A stretch of 12,866 bases of DNA from Bacillota bacterium (GTDB taxonomy: Bacteria > Bacillota > Sulfobacillia > RBS10-35 > JAJYVN01), in assembly GCA_021791995.1 (NCBI GenBank), contig JAJYVN010000053.1, positions 1 to 12,866 of the forward strand, in the 5' to 3' direction. Below are positions 1-6,643 of this stretch, piece after piece. How positions within the stretch are numbered: the stretch's first letter is position 1; each line of letters starts with the position of its first letter. The notes under the pieces are model-generated. The model saw only the letters and a list, made by a program, of their open reading frames with translations, ran no database searches and had not been told where the DNA came from. The position numbers and the translations under genes were made by a program.

Positions 1-31
1 CTGTCGCCAAGCTAGGGAGAGGTCTTCAAGA

Positions 32-1010
32 CTATATCTGGGGATTCCTGGTTCTTAACAATATCTTAACATTCTCCTCCACAAGTTTGGGATGCACCCG
101 GACGCCAGCGTCGTGAGCGGAATCGAGGATGGCGGCGACGATGTGGGCATCGGGATAGGAGGAACCGAGGTCACGGTAGGTGAGCAGCCAGGAGACGGCG
201 TCGTGGCGGTCGGCGCGACGGAGCGAATGGCCAGAGGAAGGTCATGTTGGTAGCCGGTAGCGGTGATCTCGTAGAAGCGAGAGCCATAGATCCAGACGCC
301 GCGGGAAGAGTGCCAACCCCCGGTGGCGTCCCCGTCACGGAAGCGGCGGCGATGGCCACAGGGTGTTCCGGGAGGACAGTCGCAGACACAGCGGCCGAAA
401 CGGTTGGCAAAAGCGGACCGGATGGTGCTATCGCCCGCGATACGGAGGTGGTTCAGATCGACGAGACTGCGGTCCGCGGAGCCGGAAGCGATGCAAGCGA
501 GGATCTCTTGCAGGGGCCTCTCATCGCCGTGGCCGAAGCGTGGTAGATGCGCCTGCAGGCGCGAAGGACGTCGGCACGGTGGAGGGGACGTTTTTTACCC
601 TTTCCTGGGCCCTTACCCCGCTTGCGGTGGGGGCAGTGGACGCGGGCGCGGGCCCGCATTGTGCGGGTCAGGCGGGTCATGAAGTCTACGAAGGTGGTGG
701 CAGAAGGGGTATCGGTTGGCTCGAACCCGCAGAGGATCGCGAGAACGGGGTCGGTCCCGAGGCGATCGGCCCACTGGGTGGGGCTGGAGATTCCCAGAGA
801 GGTGGCGAGTATCCAGGCGCGAAACATGGCTGCCGGGTCGCGCGGTGGACGGCCGATACCGGAGTAGCCGCAGCGAAGGATGAAACCGGTGGCGTCGAAA
901 TTGGCAGTCCAGGCAAGGAAGGCGAGGTCCTGCAAGGCCCAGAGGCGGGTCGCGGTGACAAGGTTACTCCCCAAGGACCGTAGACGATCGATGACGCGTT
1001 TCGATACCAT
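32..1010 (-). pseudogene. Broken DDE transposase (IS4/IS5-like), at least two frameshifts
   Basis: This is a remnant of an insertion-sequence transposase read across three frames. The N-terminal part (1010 to about 560) has the N-terminal transposase-domain pattern GRPPRDPAAMFRAW, followed by DTPSATTFVDFMTRL. Coding then moves to a second frame at about 550-590, giving PLQEILACIASG and IAGDSTIR, where the Asp of GDST is the probable first catalytic Asp (near 430). A second shift near 235-245 moves to a frame with ADRHDAVSWLLTYRDLG and ILDSAHDAG, the probable second Asp (near 110). That frame stops at TAG 32-34, too early for the region with the catalytic Glu, so the C-terminus is also missing. 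A strong GGGAGG lies upstream of 1010, but 17 nt away. It fits better an ATG at 1022-1024 in another frame, so a third shift near the start is possible. The exact IS family was not determined. The pattern of coding sense in three consecutive frames is clear. Confidence 0.82.
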
Positions 1011-1894
1011 GTATGCACAGTCATGAGCCTCCCTTCCTGGAGTAGTTGGTACACACTCCCGGGAACTTCTAGGGGAGGCGCTACCGTGTCAAGGTGTTTC
1101 GCGATCGTCCGTACAATAAGGCAAAGTCAACGGGGCCACACACGCCAATTTCCAGATCGTGGCGTGGCCGACCGTTCATTTGCGGCAAAGGCTGGAGTGC
1201 TAAGCTCGACGGGCGTTTCGTTCAGACCTTCGCTATCAACGGTGACGTCTTTCCGTGAAGGCTCATCTAGAGCGGAAGTGGCAGCGAGTCTTTCGCTACC
1301 CAACCGATTCGGAGAAGCACGCTGCCGAAACGAGTCGCTGCCGAAAGGCAAGCGGAGCCGCGAACTGAGAGGGCTCACCAGAGATGGTGGGGGCCAACGT
1401 CAGGCGAACGATCGATGCCCCCGCGGTCGAATGCCCTTGCGATCACAGCCGGGAGGTTCTGGTCAGTGGTGGGGCGGGTTACTGGTCCTACGTGAGTGCG
1501 CAAGCGGCTTGCCGCGAGAGGCGTAGGGTGACTCCCAATGGCCGGCCGACCTCACTCATGCGTATGGGGTCGGCTCCTATCCCGACAGACGGGAAGGAAC
1601 CATGGGCAACCGGCGCAAGCCGGATTGTGGCGGCACGAACGGCATTTGTCTTGATTGGTCAGGCAAATCGGGCCACTGCTGACACCACGGTTGTGCGGCC
1701 GCCGTACACATGCCGTTGCGTTCGCGGGGCGCGGTGTGACGTCACGGACGAGCCGGCATCCCGTCACGCGGGTGAGGCGTTTGCGATGTCGGTAGTCAGG
1801 CCCAGGGTTGGCTGGGAGGGGCGCGACGGGGGGCCGTGTTGAGACCGACCCCGATGTTCGGTCGCCGTCACGCCGTGTTCGTTGCGCAGTGGCC
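1011..1894. other. 884-bp stretch with no convincing protein gene
   Basis: Open frames cross this stretch on both strands (for example plus 1023-1526 and 1384-1842, minus 1552-1917). Their translations are Arg/Pro/Gly-rich, lack recognisable motifs and have no good ribosome sites, as expected of GC-rich non-coding DNA. Local structure is the main content: a cluster of hairpins at 1337-1623 (listed separately), CCCAG/CTGGG (1801-1805/1812-1816), GACCGA/TCGGTC (1843-1848/1858-1863), CCCG/CGGG (1760-1763/1769-1772) and the 10-bp palindrome GTGACGTCAC (1736-1745). The left part may include the end of the broken insertion sequence, but I could not identify its terminal repeats. Confidence 0.6.
1337..1623 (+). 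ncRNA. Candidate structured RNA: clustered tetraloop hairpins
   Basis: On the plus strand this stretch has GCTGCC-GAAA-GGCA(A)GC (1337-1353), CACCA-GAGA-TGGTG (1376-1389), an 8-bp stem 1387-1394/1417-1424 with one G-U pair (this competes with the previous hairpin), CCTACG/CGTAGG (1487-1492/1522-1527) enclosing GCGG-CTTG-CCGC (1504-1515), GCCGACC/GGTCGGC (1545-1551/1568-1574) and CCGGC-GCAA-GCCGG (1610-1623). Three loops are of the GNRA type and one is CUUG. These are stabilising tetraloops only when read on this strand. I matched it to no known family (RNase P, tmRNA, SRP RNA, T-box, SAM, cobalamin and guanidine aptamers were considered). GC-rich DNA makes short stems by chance, so this is a hypothesis. 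Confidence 0.22.
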
Positions 1895-2365
1895 TCAAGG
1901 AAGAAGAAACCATACAATATCTGCGTCTTCCCCGTTGCCGAAGAAGTGGGGGCAGCGGCCGATCACACGCCAGCCCAGCCCTTGGAGGAGCTTTCGTTGG
2001 ACGTGGTTCGAAGCGCGCACCTCACCCAGAAACCACTGTGCGCCGGCGTTGCGGGCCCGTGACGCCCCGACGCGGAGGAGCATCGTCGCAAGCCCGCGCT
2101 GCCGGTCTTGCGGACGCGTCGCGTTCCCTAAGACGTGAGCCACTGGGCCGTGGATCTCAAAGCCGAAGAAGGCTGCCACTTGCTCCGCGCGTCTTACTAC
2201 CAGCAGGTGTGTGTTCCGCTGCGACCAGTGGTTTCGCCAGAGCGTGAGGCTCGCCGGTTCGGGGAAGACGTCTGCTTCGAGGGAGGCGACTGAGGCGAGG
2301 TCGGACCAGCCGGCATCGGCGATGCGATAGCCGTCCTGCGGACAGGATGGGACGGAATGCCCCAC
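1895..2365 (-). CDS. GNAT N-acetyltransferase, RimI-like
   Basis: This gene encodes a 156-residue acetyltransferase of the GCN5-related family, most like RimI, which acetylates the N-terminal alanine of ribosomal protein S18. The acetyl-CoA-binding motif A is visible as RQRGLA (about residues 88-93), preceded by the strand HVLGNATRPQ. The RimI-like segment EVRASN (115-120) follows, then GLGWRVIGRCPHFF and GEDADIVWFL, matching the RimI layout EVR.SN..A..LY...GF and EDA..M. The Tyr of the LY motif, the general acid in RimI, is Leu here (KLLQGLGW), so the substrate or mechanism may differ. The GTG at 2363-2365 is chosen as start because AGGAGG ends 7 nt upstream. The in-frame ATG at 2369-2371 would sit only 1 nt from that site. 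It is divergent from fni and has no co-directional neighbour. The family is sure, the target protein is not. Confidence 0.85.
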   Translation of the reverse strand: MGHSVPSCPQDGYRIADAGWSDLASVASLEADVFPEPASLTLWRNHWSQRNTHLLVVRRAEQVAAFFGFEIHGPVAHVLGNATRPQDRQRGLATMLLRVGASRARNAGAQWFLGEVRASNHVQRKLLQGLGWRVIGRCPHFFGNGEDADIVWFLLP

Positions 2366-2372
2366 AGCCATT

Positions 2373-2378
2373 CCTCCT
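2373..2378 (-). promoter_or_regulatory. Ribosome binding site that decides the acetyltransferase start
   Basis: On the minus strand AGGAGG is followed by aatggct and GTG (7 nt spacing). The ATG inside the spacer is too close to be used efficiently, so the protein probably starts at GTG 2365. Confidence 0.7.
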
Positions 2379-2452
2379 CTGGGACCAAGGTATGCGTGTG
2401 GCGGACACCGGAGGCTTGGCCCATGGGATGGCCGTTGCTTCCAGGCATTGTC

Positions 2453-2469
2453 GCCGATACACTATCGGC
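2453..2469. repeat. Perfect inverted repeat, possible operator
   Basis: The 7-bp arms GCCGATA and TATCGGC are separated by CAC. No T-run follows on either strand, so it is not an intrinsic terminator. It overlaps a weak TACACT -10 candidate, which fits a repressor operator, but nothing in the window identifies a regulator. Confidence 0.4.
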
Positions 2470-2741
2470 ATGAAGGAGACTCGTTCGGCGCGATTTTCGG
2501 TTTCCGCCCAACAATGGTCGGTGCCGCACCGCACTCGTGAGCCTGTCAGCGCTGTATCTGATGGCTGTGTGGTACGCGATGGTGGGGGGGTAGGGATTCC
2601 TCCCCACCCGTGGGAAGGTCGGTGCTCCAATCCGCTTTGCTGGGGCCGAATCGGGGCGCATCACCGTACGGTGGTGGGGGTCCTACACCGACGCACTGGC
2701 GCGAGGCCTGGTGGCTTTTCGGTCGGTTGGGGAGGCAGTAA

Positions 2742-3845
2742 ATGTCCGACCCGGAGCGTTCTCGCCGAAAGCGTGAGCATATTGAGGCAGTGTCCGTGCT
2801 GACCGATGCCGCGCAAGCGGGCTTTGAGGACATTCTTCTCCTGCCCGCGAGCGCGAGCGAGATCGATGTTTCCGATGTTTCGATGCGCACAACGCTTTTC
2901 GGGCGTGCCCTGGCCTCTCCTGTGGTGATCAACGCAATGACGGGGGGTACGCCGGAGGCGCTTGCCATCAATGCTCGCCTTGCTCAGATGGCGCGACGGC
3001 ATGGGATGGCAATGGCGGTCGGCTCGGAGACGGCTGCCCTCCGGAATCCCGACGCGGCATCCTCCTTCCGGGTGGTACGTGACCTCTATCCGGACGGATG
3101 CTTGATTGCCAATGTCGGAATGCGTGCGACGCCCGAGGAGGCCCAACAGGCGATCGACCTGATTGGCGCCGACGCGCTTCAGGTGCACTGGAATACCGCA
3201 CAGGAACTCTTCATGCCGGAGGGGGACCGAAGCTTTCGCGGTCTGCTCGATCAGTTGACCGAGACCTGTGCCCGAGCCACTGTGCCCGTCGTGGCCAAGG
3301 AGGTCGGCCAGGGGATGCTCGCGGACGCCGCACGGCGCTTTTTGCGCTGTGGGGTGCGGGGGATCGACGTGGGAGGGCGAGGGGGGACGAATTTTATCCA
3401 GGTGGAGGCCTTGCGCGCACACCAAGCGATCGATCCCGAGTGGGAGCGGTGGGGGGTCTCCACGGCGTGCAGCCTCGCCGAGGTGCTGTCGGTGGCATCG
3501 CCGGAGGTTGCGATTGTGGCGTCCGGCGGCATCCGCACGGGGCATGATGTGGCGAAATGTCTTGCCATGGGGGCGACCGCAGTGGGGGTGGCGGGGCCGC
3601 TTCTGCGTCTGGCGGTGCTGCCGGACGCAGAGGAGCGCTTGGATGTCTGGGCAACCGCGTTGCACGCAACCCTGCGTACGCTAATGGTCCTGGTCGGTGC
3701 AAGCGATTTGCAGTCCTTGCGGCAGAGGCCCCTCCTGGTCGTTGGTCAGGTCCGGGAGTGGTTGGAACTCCGGGGATTGGGTCGTTGTACCACACAAATG
3801 GCGCGCCGGGACGGGTCGTCCGGGAGACCGAGCTTCTCCGGTTAA
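2742..3845 (+). CDS. fni: Type 2 isopentenyl-diphosphate delta-isomerase (FMN-dependent)
   Basis: This enzyme interconverts isopentenyl and dimethylallyl diphosphate, the two C5 units of isoprenoid synthesis, in the cytoplasm. It uses reduced FMN and Mg2+. The 367-residue protein has the family's layout: RKREH at 9-13, MTGG at 66-69 and the substrate/Mg motif HWNTAQE at 149-155 followed by PEGD. Further on come KEVGQGM at 186-192, DVGGRGGTNF at 209-218 and SGGIRTGHD at 261-269, which bind FMN phosphate, then AGP at 284-286. Its length is slightly above the usual 340-350, with a non-conserved Arg/Ser tail after about 350. Two positions differ from the common consensus: Trp in place of Leu in H-L-N, and Ser in place of Pro in the WG(I/V)PT segment. 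ATG 2742 has GGAGG 6 nt upstream. No other isoprenoid gene is nearby. A c-di-AMP riboswitch begins about 50 nt after its stop, so the downstream gene is controlled separately. Confidence 0.96.
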   Translation: MSDPERSRRKREHIEAVSVLTDAAQAGFEDILLLPASASEIDVSDVSMRTTLFGRALASPVVINAMTGGTPEALAINARLAQMARRHGMAMAVGSETAALRNPDAASSFRVVRDLYPDGCLIANVGMRATPEEAQQAIDLIGADALQVHWNTAQELFMPEGDRSFRGLLDQLTETCARATVPVVAKEVGQGMLADAARRFLRCGVRGIDVGGRGGTNFIQVEALRAHQAIDPEWERWGVSTACSLAEVLSVASPEVAIVASGGIRTGHDVAKCLAMGATAVGVAGPLLRLAVLPDAEERLDVWATALHATLRTLMVLVGASDLQSLRQRPLLVVGQVREWLELRGLGRCTTQMARRDGSSGRPSFSG

Positions 3846-3894
3846 TCACGAGGTTTGGAACATTGTCCTCATGACTGGTCTGTGGTAGCGTGAG

Positions 3895-4061
3895 TGCGCT
3901 CATCGCGTAACGGTGGGCAGTAATGGAATCGTTTCTGTGCCGATCGCTGAGTCGCCGATGCGTGGCGAGCGGGGGAACCAAACTCGACTCATGGGGCGAG
4001 TCCTCGTGAAGAGGTAGGGGCAGCATTCGCTCCGAGCCCGTCAGCTAACCCCGTAAGCGTG
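3895..4061 (+). promoter_or_regulatory. c-di-AMP riboswitch aptamer (ydaO/yuaA class)
   Basis: This is a leader RNA that binds cyclic di-AMP, placed before the antiporter gene. It carries the recognisable core blocks of the ydaO class: GGGGGAACCAA (3971-3981), ATGGGGCGAGTC (3991-4002) and CGAGCCCGTCAGCTAACC (4033-4050) followed by CCGTAAGCG. Stems that can be drawn are P1 TGCGCT/AGCGTG (3895-3900/4056-4061, two wobble pairs), TCGCC/GGCGA (3952-3956/3964-3968), ACTCG/CGAGT (3982-3986/3997-4001) and CCTC/GAGG (4002-4005/4011-4014). The class is known to control potassium and osmolyte transport and cell-wall genes in Gram-positive bacteria, matching the gene that follows. The 5' boundary is approximate. 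I found no convincing promoter just upstream. Confidence 0.9.
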
Positions 4062-4070
4062 GAGTGTCAG

Positions 4071-4144
4071 CACCCCCGGAAAGGGTGTATGGCTTGCCGT
4101 CCTGGCAGTGCCATGGCGTGGCGTCGGCAACGCTTGGGGGGGTG
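4071..4144 (+). promoter_or_regulatory. Possible translational expression platform of the riboswitch
   Basis: CACCCCC (4071-4077), ten bases after the aptamer's P1, is perfectly complementary to GGGGGTG (4138-4144), the G-rich ribosome site of the antiporter start at 4150. The same bases can instead form a local hairpin, CACCC/GGGTG (4071-4075/4083-4087), leaving the ribosome site free. No hairpin with a T-run lies between aptamer and start. The two pairings exclude each other, which is the minimal arrangement for a translational switch. This is inferred from complementarity only. Confidence 0.45.
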
Positions 4145-4149
4145 TTGCC

Positions 4150-6291
4150 GTGAGCCTGTCCTCGGTGGACCTTCTCCGGTTTCTGCTCGAATTCATGCTT
4201 CTGCTCGTCTGTGCGCGCGGCCTTGGGGAGTTGGCGCGCAGACTCAACCAGCCCCAGGTGATTGGCGAGCTGTTGGGCGGGATTGTCCTTGGCCCCTCGC
4301 TGCTCGGCGCCTTTGCCCCTGGGGTCTTTGCTGCCCTCTTCCCCGCGCGGGGCGTGCAGCCACTGCTGCTCCAATTGCTGGCACAATTCGGCGTCATCCT
4401 GCTCCTGCTCCTCAGTGGGATGGAGGTTGACCTGGATCTGGTGCGGCGGAGGGTCCGTCCGGCGTTGTGGGTGGCATCGGCGGGAGTTGTGGTGCCCTTT
4501 CTCTTCGGCTACGGTTTGGCTGAGATCCTCCCGGCGACGCTGGCGGTGCACGCCCAGAATCGGACGGTGTTCGACCTCTTTCTCGCGACGGCCATGTCGA
4601 TCTCGGCGATTCCGGTCATCGTGAAAATTCTGTTGGACATGGACCTCATGCGTCGCGACGTTGGGCAGTTGACCCTCGCCGCGGGTGTCATCAACGATGC
4701 CACGGGATGGTTCCTCCTCGCCCTGGTGGCAGGGATTGCAACGGCTCGCACCCTGCCGCTCGGGAGCGTGGCGATCTCGGTGTTTGGCACTATCGCATTT
4801 GGCGTGTTCTGCTTCACCATTGGCTACCGGCTGATTCGTGCGCTTGTAAACTGGGTGGACGATCACTTCAGCGGAAATAGCGCTACGTTGACCAGTGTGC
4901 TGGTGGTGGGCCTGGGAGGGGCTGTGGCGACCCAGGCGCTGCACGTTGAGCCGTTTTTGGGGGCCTTCCTTGTGGGCGTGCAGCTCTCGCGAATTCCCCG
5001 CGTGTCTCGGGCGTCACGGCAACAGTTGGAGGCAATGACGCTGGGGGTGTTTGCCCCGATCTTTTTTGCCACGGCCGGATTGAAGGTGAATCTGCCCGCA
5101 CTGGCCTCCCCCGTCCTTTTGTTCTCGCTCCTAGCCGTCATCCTTGTGGCTTGTCTAGGGAAGTTTGCCGGCACCTATTGGGGGGCTCGGTTGGCGGGCG
5201 TCTCTCCGTGGATTTCGGCGGCCTTGGGTTCCGGTATGAATGCGCGGGGTGCGGTGGAGATCATCGTGGCCACCACCGGTTTGGAACTGGGTGTGCTGAG
5301 TGTCCCGATGTATTCGATCATCGTGGCAATGGCGGTGGTCACCTCCGTGTTGGCGCCGTTCCTCTTGCGTTACACCCTGCGGCATGCGCCTACGGATCCG
5401 GAAGAACGGCAGCGCCTGGAGCGCGAGGAGCGCGAGGCGAGGAGCTTTTTGCACGGACTGCAGCGGATGCTCGTTCCGGTCCGTGACGGCCGCTACGCTC
5501 TGGTGGCTGGAGAGGTTGTGGCACACCTGGCCGGGACGCGGGTAGTGGAAGCTGTCGCCCTGCACATCCGCGCGCCGGGCGACGTCGGTCCGGTTCCTGT
5601 CCTTCCGCTGGTTCCTCGGGAGGATGATGCCCAGGTGGAGTGGCGTCAGCGGGTGGTATCAAGCGGGGACGGCATCGCGGCGGACATTTTGACGGAAGTC
5701 TCCCGGGGGTATGATTTGTTGGTGCTGGGCGCGGCGGTGGGACGGCCTGGGGCCGGGCTCTTTGGGGACGTTGTGGATATGGTGCTGCAGCACACCCCAT
5801 GCACTACCTTGGTACTCCAAGCGGCACGGTGGCGTCAGGAAGGGGTGCGGTTGCGGCGGATCCTTTTGCCCACAGCCGGTACGCGAGGTGATCTCCGCGT
5901 GGCGGAATTCGCGCTGGCTCTGGCTCGGGGTACCTCCGCTGAGGTGTTGGCCCTGCATGTGGTCGATCCCCTGCCGCTCACCGAGCCGCTCGATAGCCGT
6001 GTCTTTGCCGCGCTGCAGTTGGCGGGTGAACATGGCTGGCAGGCGACGGCGGCGGTGCGGCGATTGGGGGAAGGGATCGGGGTTGCTGTTCGACGGGATG
6101 TGCGCACCCTTACAAAGGGGGCGGTGGGCGATGAGATTGTGAAGTACGCGGGGGAGCAGGGGTATGATTTGATCCTGATGCACGCCGAGCGGCGAGCCGC
6201 AGGCTCCGAGTTCTACTGCGGGCGGACCGTGGAGCAGGTCCTCCGCACCGCACGTTGTCCCGTTGCCGTCCTCCTCGATCCGGCGGAGTGA
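4150..6291 (+). CDS. CPA2-family cation:proton antiporter with two C-terminal Usp-like domains
   Basis: This is a membrane antiporter exchanging Na+ or K+ for protons, 713 residues long. Residues about 1-400 form the Na+/H+-exchanger domain, with many hydrophobic segments and the CPA2 signatures RLNQPQVIGELLGGIVLGPS near 25-45, ATAMSISAIPVIVKIL (147-162), GVINDATGWF (about 180-188) and GMNARGAVE (361-369). After a charged linker (PTDPEERQRLEREERE) come two cytoplasmic universal-stress-like domains, at about 437-557 and 567-713. Both have degenerate ATP-loop motifs. The first, GRPGAGLFGD, lacks the usual spacing and Ser, and the second, HAERRAAGSEFYCG, lacks the first glycines, so they may sense something other than ATP or act structurally. 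GTG 4150 is chosen because a G-rich site lies 7 nt upstream. The in-frame ATG 4108 has none and would lie inside the riboswitch expression region. Regulation by c-di-AMP is likely from the leader. The transported ion cannot be read from sequence alone. Confidence 0.92.
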   Translation: MSLSSVDLLRFLLEFMLLLVCARGLGELARRLNQPQVIGELLGGIVLGPSLLGAFAPGVFAALFPARGVQPLLLQLLAQFGVILLLLLSGMEVDLDLVRRRVRPALWVASAGVVVPFLFGYGLAEILPATLAVHAQNRTVFDLFLATAMSISAIPVIVKILLDMDLMRRDVGQLTLAAGVINDATGWFLLALVAGIATARTLPLGSVAISVFGTIAFGVFCFTIGYRLIRALVNWVDDHFSGNSATLTSVLVVGLGGAVATQALHVEPFLGAFLVGVQLSRIPRVSRASRQQLEAMTLGVFAPIFFATAGLKVNLPALASPVLLFSLLAVILVACLGKFAGTYWGARLAGVSPWISAALGSGMNARGAVEIIVATTGLELGVLSVPMYSIIVAMAVVTSVLAPFLLRYTLRHAPTDPEERQRLEREEREARSFLHGLQRMLVPVRDGRYALVAGEVVAHLAGTRVVEAVALHIRAPGDVGPVPVLPLVPREDDAQVEWRQRVVSSGDGIAADILTEVSRGYDLLVLGAAVGRPGAGLFGDVVDMVLQHTPCTTLVLQAARWRQEGVRLRRILLPTAGTRGDLRVAEFALALARGTSAEVLALHVVDPLPLTEPLDSRVFAALQLAGEHGWQATAAVRRLGEGIGVAVRRDVRTLTKGAVGDEIVKYAGEQGYDLILMHAERRAAGSEFYCGRTVEQVLRTARCPVAVLLDPAE

Positions 6292-6319
6292 CTCTCGGGC
6301 GGGGTCGTATGTGGGACCG

Positions 6320-6637
6320 TTATCCCGCGGAGTTCTCGCGGTTGCATTTTTGTGCTGTCGGTTGCGGGGGCAGTGTGCCTTGGGGGGAGGGCGCGGATGG
6401 CGCGCCACCACTATCCTCCTTGATATATTGCAGTGCACACCTCCGGGCATCTTCTTCGGTTGCGGTCAGGAGCACACAGCCATAAGGATGCCGGGCCCGA
6501 TGGGCAAGTTCCTCGGCCAGCGCCATCAGAAGGAGCATGCGCGGATGCGACACGGACTCCTCCGCGGCGGCACGCCGCACCACCTTGGACAATATGTCGA
6601 TTTCTCCCGGCTCCAGGTACACCTTTTCACCCATCAT
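6320..6637 (-). CDS. Small hypothetical protein, mostly helical, 105 residues
   Basis: I do not recognise the family. Residues 7-75 look like a real compact domain: PGEIDILSKVVRRAAAEE, then LLLMALAEELAHRARHPYG, then VLLTATEEDARRCALQYIKED, with amphipathic helices and strong GC preference at third codon positions. The last 30 residues are Pro/Gln/Ser-rich, and the extreme end is encoded by the terminator of the converging antiporter gene, so this tail may be unconserved. Two ATGs stand in tandem (6635-6637 and 6632-6634). There is no Shine-Dalgarno site. Instead TATAGT ends 6 nt before the first ATG, which would allow a leaderless mRNA. The gene also follows the isomerase gene by only 41 nt on the same strand, so it may be the last gene of that operon. 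It could still be a chance frame. Confidence 0.5.
   Translation of the reverse strand: MMGEKVYLEPGEIDILSKVVRRAAAEESVSHPRMLLLMALAEELAHRARHPYGCVLLTATEEDARRCALQYIKEDSGGAPSAPSPQGTLPPQPTAQKCNRENSAG
6325..6351 (+). terminator. Intrinsic terminator after the antiporter gene
   Basis: CCGCG (6325-6329), a 7-nt loop and CGCGG (6337-6341) are followed by ttgcattttt. It lies 33 nt after the antiporter stop and inside the 3' end of the opposing small gene. Confidence 0.6.
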
Positions 6638-6643
6638 GGGACA

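Larger units (their letters stand above)
2366..2741. promoter_or_regulatory. Divergent control region between acetyltransferase and fni
   Basis: This 376-bp intergenic stretch should hold both divergent promoters. It contains the inverted repeat GCCGATA-cac-TATCGGC (2453-2469), a GGTGGGG/CCCCACC stem (2581-2587/2602-2608) and the 12-bp perfect palindrome CACCGTACGGTG (2662-2673), about 70 nt before fni. A possible plus-strand promoter is TTGCTT, 17 nt, TACACT, with its -10 overlapping the first inverted repeat. A very short hydrophobic frame (GTG 2537 to TAG, about 18 residues) has no ribosome site and was not called. Confidence 0.4.

Noticed and set aside
1481..1488. ACTGGTCC resembling part of the guanidine-I (ykkC) aptamer
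   Set aside because: The rest of the consensus (AGGGTTCCG and the ACGAGG blocks) is missing.
1672..1678. GCCACTG resembling the B12 box of cobalamin riboswitches
   Set aside because: The other conserved blocks of a cobalamin aptamer are absent at the expected spacing.
1023..1842. Open frames of 120-170 codons on both strands
   Set aside because: Translations are Arg/Pro/Gly-rich without motifs and lack ribosome sites; they overlap each other as chance frames in GC-rich DNA do.
2366..2371. ATG 2371 as acetyltransferase start
   Set aside because: The AGGAGG is only 1 nt away from it; GTG 2365 is at 7 nt.
2537..2590. 18-codon hydrophobic frame upstream of fni
   Set aside because: It has no ribosome site and is too short to judge; the hydrophobic look may be chance.
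3863..3891. TTGTCC, 17 nt, TAGCGT as promoter of the antiporter leader
   Set aside because: Transcription would start near 3898 and remove most of the 5' strand of the riboswitch P1 stem (3895-3900); the hexamers are also weak.
4108..4149. ATG 4108 as antiporter start
   Set aside because: It has no ribosome site and lies within the proposed expression platform; GTG 4150 has a G-rich site at 7 nt.
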